Assembly (NCBI GenBank): GCA_947846985.1
Contig: CANTUZ010000001.1
Span: 34,620,727 to 34,684,726 of the forward strand
Origin: Fratercula arctica
Lineage: Eukaryota > Chordata > Aves > Charadriiformes > Alcidae
Length of the DNA: 64,000 bases
Direction of reading: 5' to 3'
Below the pieces are notes generated by a model that was not told the DNA's origin, made no database searches, and worked only from the letters and a program-made list of their open reading frames with translations. A program made the position numbers and the translations under genes. Shown one piece after another: positions 54,001-62,070 of the stretch. Numbering within the stretch: the stretch's first letter is position 1; every line of letters starts with the position of its first letter.

Positions 54001-56315
54001 AGAGAGCTTTGTAGAGCAATTACATGTCCTGCAGACTGTATTGAAAGCAAGTAGTAGTAGGAAGATGTTATTGCTTGGGGAGATGGAGTAAGTATGTGAG
54101 AGCGCTGCATTTTCTAGATGGTCATTTTGGAGGCTTTGCATGGATGCTCACACCTAGGCCTCTGAAGGTCTCTAGCACTCATTTACGCATTTGAACACAA
54201 TTTCCATACGTTTTCTCTGCAAGCTTGAATGCCTTGAATTCCTGCCAAACCATTTGGCCTTGCCCTGCTTTTAGTTCATATTATATTTATAATGTTTGTA
54301 TTAAACTGACTCTTTGTCCTGTTTTCAGACTGCATTTTCTTTCCCCCTCCATCCTCTCTCCTGCATATTTTGGGTAGGCAACATGAACTAGAGAGAGCTT
54401 GGCTAATCCCCAAGCTGTCTAAGACCATGAGTCTAGAGGCAAGTTTAATTAAAGCTTCTTGCTTCTCAGTGCTGTAGTACACAGCCCCTCTGACTCTGTC
54501 CCCCAAGGCTTTTGCTGCTGTATTTCTCAGAGCGAGCAGGCCTGTTCTCAACATAGCAGAAAGAAATCACTGGTCTCTGTTTGCCACTTTCTCTCACTGG
54601 AGAGGTTGGTGTCTGAGTGTCTGAGATGGGTCTCAGTAAATATATAGTTAAGCATCCTCATCATCATCACTTACTTTCCTATCTGCAGCAGTTGCTGGCA
54701 TCTCTCTCCTCACTACTCAGTGGGAAGAAATATTTATCCATTCATTTTCCTTTTGCGCTGATCTCATCTGGCTGCATCAGGGCAGGTATAGAGCGAAAAG
54801 ACCCCAGGATGGTTCTTTGAGGACTCTGCAGCAGATTCTTTGTCACTTCTCAGTGAAATGATCTGAGAGGCAGCAGGGAGAAGTGAGTCATATGAAACTC
54901 TCAAAGGCAAAACAAGAAAGAAAGGAAAAAAAGAGCAAAGCTGATTTTTCTGTCTTTTATACACTTAGAAATTAAGGATTTCAAGTTACTGGTGAATAGG
55001 TCTCAGCAGGAGGAAGACCTGGTGTAGCCTAATGCTGAAACTCAGACAATCCTATTGGGGTCTTACAGTGATTTCACTTTTACCTTATGTTTTACCTCCT
55101 ATGTACCCAAGATGGCTATGTTTTTTGACTGATTTGGGTTGTGTTTTGAAAAGAATATGTCCATACACAAAGAGAGAGACATGTCCTACAGGCGTCTGAA
55201 GAGAGCTGGCCAGTGCCTCCTCTCCAAGACTGCCTGAACTGCCCCTGGAGACACATGCATTTCTCCATTGGCAATGGAGGAGGGAGCTTAGCTGAATTTG
55301 TAGTTGCCTGAAGGTAGGTCAGATGAACTCCAGCCCTCCACCTCATCCTCTGTTAGATGCTGACGACATAAGTCTTCCCTGATGCAGCTGTCAGCCTGTG
55401 TCTGTGCCCCACGATACTGGTGAAGACTGAGGTGTCTGTATGGGTTTTCCTATGTTAGGGGGACAGTAGGAGCAAAGATGAGCCATTCCCTGAGCAGCTC
55501 TATCTCCTCTGTCTCAAGCCATAGTAAGGCTGGTAACAGCTCACACATCTGGATGCAGTGGTTCATCTGATGGGAGAAGAGGATGCACATCTGGTGCTTG
55601 GGAGCACCAGAGCGAGAGTGTAGCACCAGCCTGCTCCTGGTCTCTCTGCCCCTCATGGGAGTTCCTTTAACGTGGATCCCACCTTATGTGGTCCCTTCTC
55701 TTCTGTGAACAGATGCAGCTGCTTGGTGGGGGGAGGCTGATGGAGGTTTTTTGGCACTTGTATTGTTGGAGTGAGAAGCTGATGCGCTCTGTGAGTGCTT
55801 CAGAGTGAAGTGGGTGAAGCAAGACCCAACGGGATGCGTCTCATGCTCAGTTCTGCAGCCCACCAGCCGAGCAAGTCAGGCTCCCTCCAGTCCTGACAAC
55901 TAAGTGCCAGTTCCTTTTCTTACGAATCAGAAGGATTAGTAAACAATTGAGCTGAGATACTGGTTCTTCATGTAGGGAGAAGGAGAAGTACGTGTGTATG
56001 TACCTATGTTGGTCCTCCTCTCGCCTATTTGCTACATAAGCATGAAACAAAGGGAGGCAGAAATACCACGATGTCATTTATCAGTGGCCCAAAACAGTGG
56101 AGAAAGGAGTTAAAAACTTGAAAGTTTGAATAATGCATATGGATTTATTTCAAGTACTTTCTAATATTTACAAAATTACATGACACTTTGTTTCCTTTGT
56201 GCAATTTTTTTCCCACAAGATCCAGACAGGGAGGCAAGTTTAGATTAAATAAACAACAGTGAATTCTTCTGAACCTGTGCAGAAAACAGATCACCCCCTG
56301 CCTACCACAGAGTTT

Positions 56316-56352
<37 letters not shown>

Positions 56353-59300
56353 CTGGGAGAGTTTTCAAGGAAATCAAAATCAAGCACATACTCTATAGAA
56401 ACCTCAGACAATTTTTGATGTCATTAAAACAGAACACGCTTCTAACTTTATTTTAATAATTCATTGTTTCATAAATAAAAACCAAACAAGTGTTCAGCAG
56501 AGAGATCTCTTTAAGGGAAGAAATAATAATTTATTATTTCTTTTGTAAGAAAAGGTCTCTCTGCTGAACACACGTTTGTTTTTTATTTATGAAACAATGT
56601 ATGAATTATTAAAATAAATCTGAAATTGTGTTCTGCTTAATGACATGAAAAATTATTTGAGGTCGCATATAGATGAGCTTAGCAAGTGCTCCACTACCTG
56701 CAAGCTTCGGCACTATATTTTTCTAAACAAATCAAGAGTTTTAGAGCATTTAATAACCATTTAATTCTTAGATAAGTTTATTGTGGTTTAAGCACAGCAA
56801 TATATTCAATATGTCACCAGCTTAAAAGAAGCCCTCATGCCAGAGGTAACAATACATAATAGAGATATAAGAAAAAAACAGTTCAAATTGATTTATGGAG
56901 TTGGCAGACTGCGAGCCGTTTTGCACGACTTGCATCAGCTTTCTTCCTTTGCATGGGCTGAGGTATAAGCACCTCCAAACGCTGGCATCTGTGCCAAGTG
57001 CTGAGGCCATGTTACTAGCCAAGCTACGTGCCATTTCCAGAGATGCAGCCTGGCTGGCCATACAGCAGTGCCTTCCTTGTGTGCTATATTTGGAAATGAG
57101 GTTTCTGCTCCGGGGCCTCATCCTTTGTAAAGCACTTAAGTGCATGCTTAAATGCTCATCTGCTCCGAGCCAGGAATGCTGATTTGCTGCGCTTCTTGGT
57201 GGCACAGAGGGAAGCAGTGTTCAACTAGGGTCATACCGCGTTTCATCCACGGGAATCCCAGGACACAAAAGGGACTGGAGGAGGAGATGGGGTTGTTCAC
57301 AACTCACGTCATCCTCTCTACCATGAGTTGGGCACTCAGTGATGCAGAGCTGCTCCCATGGGCAATGTTGACCTCAAGGATGCTGCCAACACAGCCTGGG
57401 GGCACAGGGATCTGGCTCAGCATAGTGATTTATATTTAATATAAAGCTTCTCCCACCTTCCTCATAGATGTTGAGAGGAGGCTGCAGGTGAATCATAGAA
57501 TCATGGAATGGTTTGGGTTGGAAGGGACCTTAAAGATCATCTAGTTCCACCCCCCCTGCCATGGGCAGGGACACCTCCCACTAGACCAGGCTGCTCAAAG
57601 CCCCATCCAGCCTGGCCTTGAACACTGCCAGGGATGGGGCAGCCACAACTTCTCTGGGCAACCTGTTCCAGTGCCTCACCACCCTCACAGTCAAGAATTT
57701 CTTCCTAAGATCTAATCTAAATCTTCCCTCTTTCAGTTTAAAACCGTTACCCCTCGTCCTATTGCTACACTCCCTGATCAAGAGTCCCTCCCCACCTTTC
57801 CTGTAGGCCCCCTTTAGGTACTGAAAGGCCGTGATAAGGTCTCCCTGGAGCCTTCTCTTCTCCAGGCTGAACAACTCTCTCAGTCTGTCTTCATAGCACA
57901 GGTGCTCCAGCCCTCTGATAATCTTTGCGTCCCTCCGCTGGACCCAGAGTCACATCCCTCAAGTCACTAGTGCAAGACAGCACAAAACTGTGAGGGGTGA
58001 AGTTGTTATGTAGTGGAAGGAGAGAAACACTATATTTTGAGAAAGGAGGAGACATGGAGACCTTCATTGCCCAAACCGACTTTACACGTTGGCACAAATG
58101 TTGTCCTCTTGTTTGGACATTTCTAATATTCAGGCCTCACGTTTCCTTGTCCCAGAGGCAGAGCGTTTCCCCCTGGGCAAAGCAGATCAGAAAAAGATTT
58201 CTCTGCATTTGCAACAGTCTATTTTTCACCAAATATCTTGTTTCACAGTCTTTTCTTAAGTAGAGTGTTGCAGACTGATCTGTCTCTGCATTTCCCTCTG
58301 TCTGTGGGATAGACTAGGATGCCTTTGAGAACAAGATACCTCCTAGACTTTTTCTGTCAGCGGCTTTAGGAGTTTTCAATTCAGCTCTGTATCTCTGGCC
58401 TTGCTTAGGGACGGCCAGCTTTGAGGGCAAAAGGTAAATTCTCTCTCTGATATTTCTCTTTCTTCTTTGTGCTAAGACATAGGTTATTTATATGCTAGAC
58501 ATGCCTTCATATGACTGATCTTATGAACAGCCATTCTTTTCACACAGACTGTAAGCAATCATGACATGGTACCCATGCAAAGCAATAAAATCTCAAAAGA
58601 TAATCTTGACTTTCATCGTTGACACCATAGCTGGTAGTGCATGGAGTTCCTGTGCTAAGGGAGGTATTATTAACATCAAACAGTTGTGGCCATTAATTTG
58701 GCCATTAATTGACATGTAAGACTTGAGTCTATCCATATTATACTACATCTTTAAAAAGGAAGGCTGTCTAGTGGCTAGAGCACCCCACCAAATAGGGAAA
58801 CATTGGAGTATCACTGAACTTGTGAGCTGGTGCCAGTCACTTGACATCTCTGTCTCCATTACCTCAAGTGAACTATCTTTACAATGAAAAATCTGGGACA
58901 CTTTTGTGGGAGTAATACAAAAAGCTAACGTTAACACCTGGAAAAAAGCATGCTGGTTTTTGCCAGTGGCAGCTTTGGACTCATCAGAGGCACACGGAGA
59001 TTTCTGATGGAGGATTTTTTTCCACCAGTGACTTACAATACTGAGAATTTATCAGGAAACAGGAATGTCAGTGCCGTTCACCATGTGTGAAAGGAAAGTA
59101 TTTCTTGTATCTAAATTCATTTTTCCATGATCCTGAAAATAGTTTCATAGTTGATATGTGGATAACAGAGCTGTTCTGGTTCAGCTTGAAGTCATATTCC
59201 CTTTAGAGTTGCCTCACATGAAAACTGGGAGTAATATCTGTCTACTTTTCCTAGGCTGTGACTGTTACTGTCTGCAGATTTCTTTGAGGGTCTGAGGTGG

Positions 59301-60653
59301 AAGGCATCATGCAGATGTGACACACTGTTGTAAAGCTGCGCTTCTGACAGCAGAATGCTAATCTGAAATGTGACTCTGGAATTACTGCTGTTGCTGCTCC
59401 TTCCTTCCCCTCCTCGGTGAAATACACAGAAATCAGATGCTCCTCTTTCTTTTTTTTCCCCATCTCCCATGCTCTTGGTTCCACTGAGGTAGAAAATAAC
59501 CTAAAATGCTTCTGAAATTGTATTTTCCAAGGGATTTCCTAGTGCATCAGGCTGGCATGCATCAAATGTGTAGAAGCAGAAATCTGTCCCTTGTCTGGAA
59601 CAGCACAGTGAGCATTTGTTTTCTGTGAATTAATCCTGATTGAGGATGGATGTTGCTATCTATTCTACCCACCCCTCCCCCCCCCCCCCCCCCCCCAACC
59701 CCCCTAGGCCAAAAAATGAGTCTTTTACACATGAAGCTATGCATTTATGTCTGTGCTTTGCACAAGCTAATCCCTAGTAAGCACACTCTACAGTATGCAA
59801 AACCTCTCTCCTAATGATGACATTTGGAAAACCTGTTTTTTTTTTCTTTTTAATTGCAGGTAGCTGCACTCACCGTGGACTGCTGAATGTTAGCCAGCCC
59901 TATATTGTAAAGCTGAACTGGAGGGGATTTTCCTACAAATATGGTTCCTGGGGTAGAGATTACTCTCCCTCTAACCCAGAGAAGGAAGTCTATTGGGTTG
60001 CACCATTGAACACAGATGGGAGATACTTGGAATACTACAGAATTTATAGTTCATTTGATAATTTGCTTTTGTTTAGACCCATGTATGAAAGGAGAATAAC
60101 ATACGGGGAAGGAAGTGGTGCTGCCCTTTATAATAATTTTTTGTACTATCATGCTTATAATTCAAGATATATGGTGAAGCATGATATAAAAACAAACACC
60201 ATGGTTTTGAGAAAGGATCTTCCAGATGCTGTTACTGGTAACCGTTTCTCTTATGCAGGTGTATCATGGCAAGACATAGATTTTGCTGTGGATGAAAGTG
60301 GGTTATGGGTAATATATTCAACAGAAAATAGCATGGGCAACATTGTGATTAGCAAACTCAATGAGACCACACTTGATGTGCTAAATACTTGGCAGACACT
60401 ACAGTACAAGCCATCTGTTTCCAACGCTTTCATGTTATGTGGTGTTCTGTATGCCACAAGGCCAATGAACACTAGGAAAGAGGAAATCTTCTACATGTAT
60501 GACACGAGTACTGGCCAAGAAGGGAGAATAAGTGTCGTTATGGATAAAAAGCTAGATACAATCCAGAGTATTGATTATAACCCCACGGATCAGAAACTGT
60601 ATGTTTATAATGATGGTTACCTTCTAAGATACGATGTGACCTTTCAGTCTTAG
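38956..60653 (+). CDS. OLFM4: Olfactomedin 4, whole gene (six coding exons, 488 aa)
   Basis: The CDS joins 38956-39036, 41291-41362, 44235-44387, 50376-50588, 51542-51695 and 59860-60653 (1467 nt including the stop). Every junction is GT-AG and in frame. The protein has a signal peptide (about 1-20), a short linker, a GTCQC pair (C66, C68), a leucine-rich coiled coil (about 85-215) and an olfactomedin domain (226-488). Sequons lie at N55, N119, N176, N214, N234 and N392. Blocks such as [29 protein letters not shown] and DIDFAVDE are those I know from mammalian OLFM4, whose human form is 510 aa. The family protein is a secreted, disulfide-linked glycoprotein of gut crypt cells and neutrophils that binds lectins and cadherins; that role is inferred by homology. 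Introns are 2254, 2872, 5988, 953 and 8164 nt. Myocilin or other OLFM paralogues fit less well because of the N-terminal blocks. Confidence 0.96.
39552..39578 (+). repeat. C14/A13 homopolymer junction
   Basis: A run of 14 C passes directly into a run of 13 A, followed by A/C-rich low-complexity sequence. It lies in OLFM4 intron 1 and is probably length-polymorphic. Confidence 0.9.
40528..40558. repeat. Short perfect inverted repeat in OLFM4 intron 1
   Basis: CAGAGCATCGC (40528-40538) and GCGATGCTCTG (40548-40558) are exact reverse complements separated by 9 nt, making a GC-rich 11-bp stem-loop. It is isolated and no T-run follows. Function is unknown. Confidence 0.6.
41291..41362 (+). CDS. 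OLFM4: OLFM4 coding exon 2 (24-residue linker micro-exon)
   Basis: This is a 72-nt exon with acceptor TTTTCAG and donor GAG|GTATGA, phase 0 on both sides, encoding residues 28-51 (starting IPHMTLPYL). It sits where mammalian OLFM4 has a serine/glycine-rich linker, but it is not serine-rich here. Because it is short and symmetric, exon 1 could also splice straight to exon 3 without changing frame. I call it because both splice sites are good, the frame is open and its position is right. RNA evidence would decide between a constitutive and a cassette exon. Confidence 0.7.
41363..44234 (+). other. OLFM4: OLFM4 intron 2
   Basis: GTATGA to TTGCAG, 2872 nt. The part at 42600-42730 (TTAGGTACTAAT, GGGATTTTCAG) resembles an old dispersed amniote repeat. 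The part at about 43140-43660 is free of simple repeats and looks unlike repeat DNA, making it a candidate intronic enhancer to test for conservation. No coding exon was seen. Confidence 0.75.
44235..44387 (+). CDS. OLFM4: OLFM4 coding exon 3 (CxC multimerisation region)
   Basis: This exon encodes residues 52-102 between acceptor TTATTGCAG and donor CAA|GTAAGG, phase 0 on both sides. It carries the hallmark [18 protein letters not shown] segment: an N-glycosylation sequon at N55 followed by cysteines 66 and 68. In olfactomedin proteins, N-terminal cysteines of this kind make interchain disulfides. The block then runs through LPDTTFPV into the start of the coiled coil ([19 protein letters not shown]). 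Similarity to human OLFM4 is clear by eye. The open frame continues past the donor to 44450, but that tail is intron read-through. Confidence 0.95.
44388..50375 (+). other. OLFM4: OLFM4 intron 3
   Basis: GTAAGG to TTTAAG, 5988 nt. It is mostly unique AT-rich sequence with short T-runs near 47179 and 47400. No recognisable transposon, RNA gene or extra exon was found. Open frames here are below about 100 codons and lack recognisable protein sequence. Confidence 0.75.
50376..50588 (+). CDS. OLFM4: OLFM4 coding exon 4 (coiled coil)
   Basis: This exon encodes residues 103-173. The acceptor is TTTGTTTAAG after a T-rich tract, and the donor is GAG|GTATTA, phase 0 on both sides. Regular hydrophobic spacing (for example [17 protein letters not shown], then [17 protein letters not shown]) indicates a coiled coil. 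[14 protein letters not shown] is a near copy of the mammalian OLFM4 block. N119 (NLT) is a predicted glycosylation site. No cysteines are present. The exon is symmetric, so skipping it would remove 71 residues of the rod without a frameshift. Confidence 0.95.
50589..51541 (+). other. OLFM4: OLFM4 intron 4
   Basis: GTATTA to CTCTAG, 953 nt, the smallest intron. It is AT-rich and contains nothing recognisable beyond the long pyrimidine tract that precedes the acceptor. Confidence 0.85.
51542..51695 (+). CDS. OLFM4: OLFM4 coding exon 5 (coiled-coil end and hinge)
   Basis: This exon encodes residues 174-224 plus the first base of G225. The acceptor is TTTCTCTAG and the donor CCAG|GTAAGC, so the exon ends in phase 1, the only non-zero phase in the gene. 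[18 protein letters not shown] is the diagnostic OLFM4 end of the coiled coil. C209 in LKECEES is a conserved cysteine just before a proline-rich hinge (VPPYFPP) leading into the propeller. Sequons are at N176 and N214. The phase change falls exactly at the domain border. Confidence 0.95.
52017..52042 (+). repeat. Poly-T tract
   Basis: A long T-run (about 25 nt), shortly after another T-run near 51990. It lies in OLFM4 intron 5, 320 bp after exon 5, and is low complexity. Confidence 0.85.
56322..56350 (+). repeat. Poly-A tract (A29)
   Basis: An uninterrupted run of about 29 A lies 50 bp before the foldback element. No SINE body or processed gene precedes it, so it is not clearly a retroposon tail. 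Confidence 0.85.
56400..56667. mobile_element. Foldback/MITE-like long inverted repeat in OLFM4 intron 5
   Basis: Two arms of about 130 nt are reverse complements around a centre at 56530, where GAAATAATAA and TTATTATTTC face across one base. Exact stem blocks include a 20-bp one (56462-56481 with 56580-56599) and a 16-bp one around GTTCAGCAGAGAGA. Overall arm identity is roughly 80-85% by eye, with small indels. TATAGA occurs at 56394-56399 and again at 56668-56673 as a possible target-site duplication. There is no internal gene. It could be an old non-autonomous DNA transposon or a local inverted duplication. In an OLFM4 pre-mRNA it would fold into a long double-stranded hairpin. Confidence 0.8.
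57491..57950 (-). mobile_element. CR1 LINE 3' fragment, minus strand
   Basis: Read on the minus strand, this is the end of CR1 ORF2 (from CTCTGGGTCCAGC, through CTGGAGAAGAGAAGG) followed by a short 3' region ending in CCATGATTCTATGATT, the avian CR1 tail. It is about 460 bp and 5'-truncated, as most CR1 insertions are. It is antisense to OLFM4 within intron 5. Its 97-codon frame is still open, so it is relatively young compared with the other relics. Confidence 0.92.
57581..57874 (-). pseudogene. CR1 ORF2 C-terminal remnant
   Basis: A 97-codon open frame inside the CR1 copy encodes the tail of the LINE endonuclease/reverse transcriptase protein, with the typical [20 protein letters not shown] and [18 protein letters not shown] segments. 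The N-terminal endonuclease and catalytic reverse transcriptase domains are absent, so it cannot act alone. It is not a host gene. Confidence 0.88.
58760..58935 (+). mobile_element. MIR-like SINE relic
   Basis: CTAGTGGCTAGAGCAC resembles the tRNA-related head of MIR. The stretch GCCAGTCACTTGACATCTCTGTCTCCATTACCTCAAG, followed by ATCTTTACAATGAAAA, follows the MIR core (GTCACTTAACCTCTCTGTGCCTCA...ATCTGTAAAATG). Divergence is high, as expected for an amniote-wide relic. It lies in OLFM4 intron 5. Confidence 0.55.
59668..59705 (+). repeat. Poly-C tract near the OLFM4 last exon
   Basis: ACCCACCCCTC, then C20, then AACCCCCCT, gives several C-runs on the plus strand, hence a G-quadruplex-capable minus strand and an i-motif-capable plus strand. 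The tract ends 155 bp before the exon 6 acceptor. Confidence 0.85.
59860..60653 (+). CDS. OLFM4: OLFM4 coding exon 6 (whole olfactomedin domain)
   Basis: The terminal exon completes G225 and encodes residues 226-488, ending TFQS before TAG. The acceptor is TTTTTAATTGCAG. It carries the entire olfactomedin five-bladed beta-propeller. C227 (GSCTHRG) and C418 (MLCGV) are the expected disulfide pair. [17 protein letters not shown] (363-379) is the family core motif that contributes metal-ion ligands in myocilin and other olfactomedin domains. [33 protein letters not shown] and [17 protein letters not shown] all match OLFM4. Sequons are at N234 and N392. No frameshift or internal stop is seen. An upstream ATG at 59814 in the same frame is intronic. 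Confidence 0.97.
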
Positions 60654-62070
60654 TATCTCAGTGCTGTAAACATGTGATAAAACTGGCAGAAATTAAAATG
60701 AGAGATCCGATTAGACAATGCTTTTGCCAGTTTAGGGTTCATCTGGTCTGATGTACTGTATCTGGGGGTGTTATGTATGTTACTTATACTCCTTAAAAGA
60801 ATTAGTAGTATTGCTGCCAGCGGTGTCTGGCAGTACTGGGTTCTTTAGATTTTGATTGGTGTTTATCGGTGCTTTGTGCTTTACAATTGTCCTGACTCTA
60901 AGGGTAGATTTACTGCATAGATTTAGTGCATTTTGTTCACAGAAATTGATGGGCACAGCCTATCTACTGACCAGGAAGCTAATTACCCAGTGATGTGCAT
61001 TTGTCAGTGTGACACCAGCAAGGCACCCAGAAACTGAGAATGAATTTCCACTGATCTTCATCAGAGTGAACTGAGGCTTCACAGAAACGAATAGAAGGAT
61101 TAAAATAGTGTAGGAAATAGACTTGGTTGGAAAACAGCAACCCATTTTTTAGGTGGAAGCATTAGTATCTGGCTCAAGGCTTCAGGAGAGAGGGTAGAAA
61201 TGCACTCTGCTGTCTGAAGCTCTACCACGGGTAGGGGAGAGAGGGCACTGGGACAGAGACAGAGCTCACTGCCCTTCCCATCACTGATGCAGTGGGACAG
61301 CTGCCCCTGAGGCCATACCTATAGCTGCCTCCCCTTGGCTCAGCCCTCTCCCAAACTGCCACGGCACTAGGCTGGCTTCCCAGAGTGACTATGGGGGCAA
61401 AACTGGCAGTAGGGCTTTCATCAACTTTCTTTCTGTCCCACTCTGCTGCCCTTAGTAACTCCCTGTGCCTAGACCTGGCCTTATGAATGGTCTTATTGCA
61501 ATCTAGCCATGTTTTGTGGTCACCATGGCTCTATTTTCCTGGCAGTACAGTGCAAGAAACACTGTTTTCCTTTCCTTTATGCTCTTGTAAGCTGATGCAA
61601 ATCCTCCGTTGACTTTATTGGGCACAGGTGGCATTTAGGTATATATCATACATTACCATAGAATGACAGCCGTGTTATTTAATGTGCCTCTATTCAGCAC
61701 TTTTGCCATTCTGTAATTAGATTCCTGAGAGCCTTGTTAGTGTAGGGTCCAATTTTTTCCCTGGGTAATTCTGTCTTAGAGCAAGCTAAGAGGTCTTGCG
61801 GAAAACAGAAGTCTGGTCAGACTAGTTGGATATGTAGTTTTTTTTTTTTTTTTAATAGGTATTGTGTAACAATTTTTGAGTGTGTGCACTGTATCAATGT
61901 CTTACCTTCATTCATGTCATCAGGCTGAAATACTGAAATTCAGAGCTCTGCAATGGTGAAGAGAGCAGTTCATGTGGTTCATTTTCTCCTGCTACCTATG
62001 CAATCATGTCTGTGTCCTCTGATAATCAAAATCAATACGCATCCAAATGATTGGGTTTTTTTTAATAAAA
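60654..62070 (+). other. OLFM4: Probable OLFM4 3' UTR with candidate poly(A) signals
   Basis: No further coding exon is seen after the stop codon. Poly(A) signal candidates are ATTAAA at 60692-60697 (with a GT-rich stretch around 60760), ATTAAA at 61099-61104 and AATAAA at 62064-62069. Mammalian OLFM4 has a long 3' UTR, so a distal signal is plausible. The end of transcription cannot be fixed from sequence alone. A short hairpin (CTGCCAG/CTGGCAG) lies near 60815-60835. Confidence 0.4.

Larger units (their letters stand above)
51696..59859 (+). other. OLFM4: OLFM4 intron 5
   Basis: GTAAGC to AATTGCAG, 8164 nt, the largest intron, separating the coiled-coil exons from the propeller exon. It holds T-runs (about 52017-52041), an A-run (about 53083-53098), an A29 tract (56322-56350), a large foldback (56400-56667), a minus-strand CR1 (57491-57950), a MIR-like relic (about 58760-58935) and a poly-C tract (59668-59705) 155 bp before the last exon. 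Confidence 0.85.

Noticed and set aside
56463..56600. Foldback as a conventional microRNA precursor
   Set aside because: The arms are far longer than a typical pre-miRNA stem and the bracketing repeats suggest a transposable element. Small-RNA data would be needed to revive the idea.
59814..59859. Upstream ATG of the last-exon frame as a start codon
   Set aside because: It lies in the polypyrimidine tract and acceptor of intron 5. The exon joins in frame to exon 5 through the split glycine codon.
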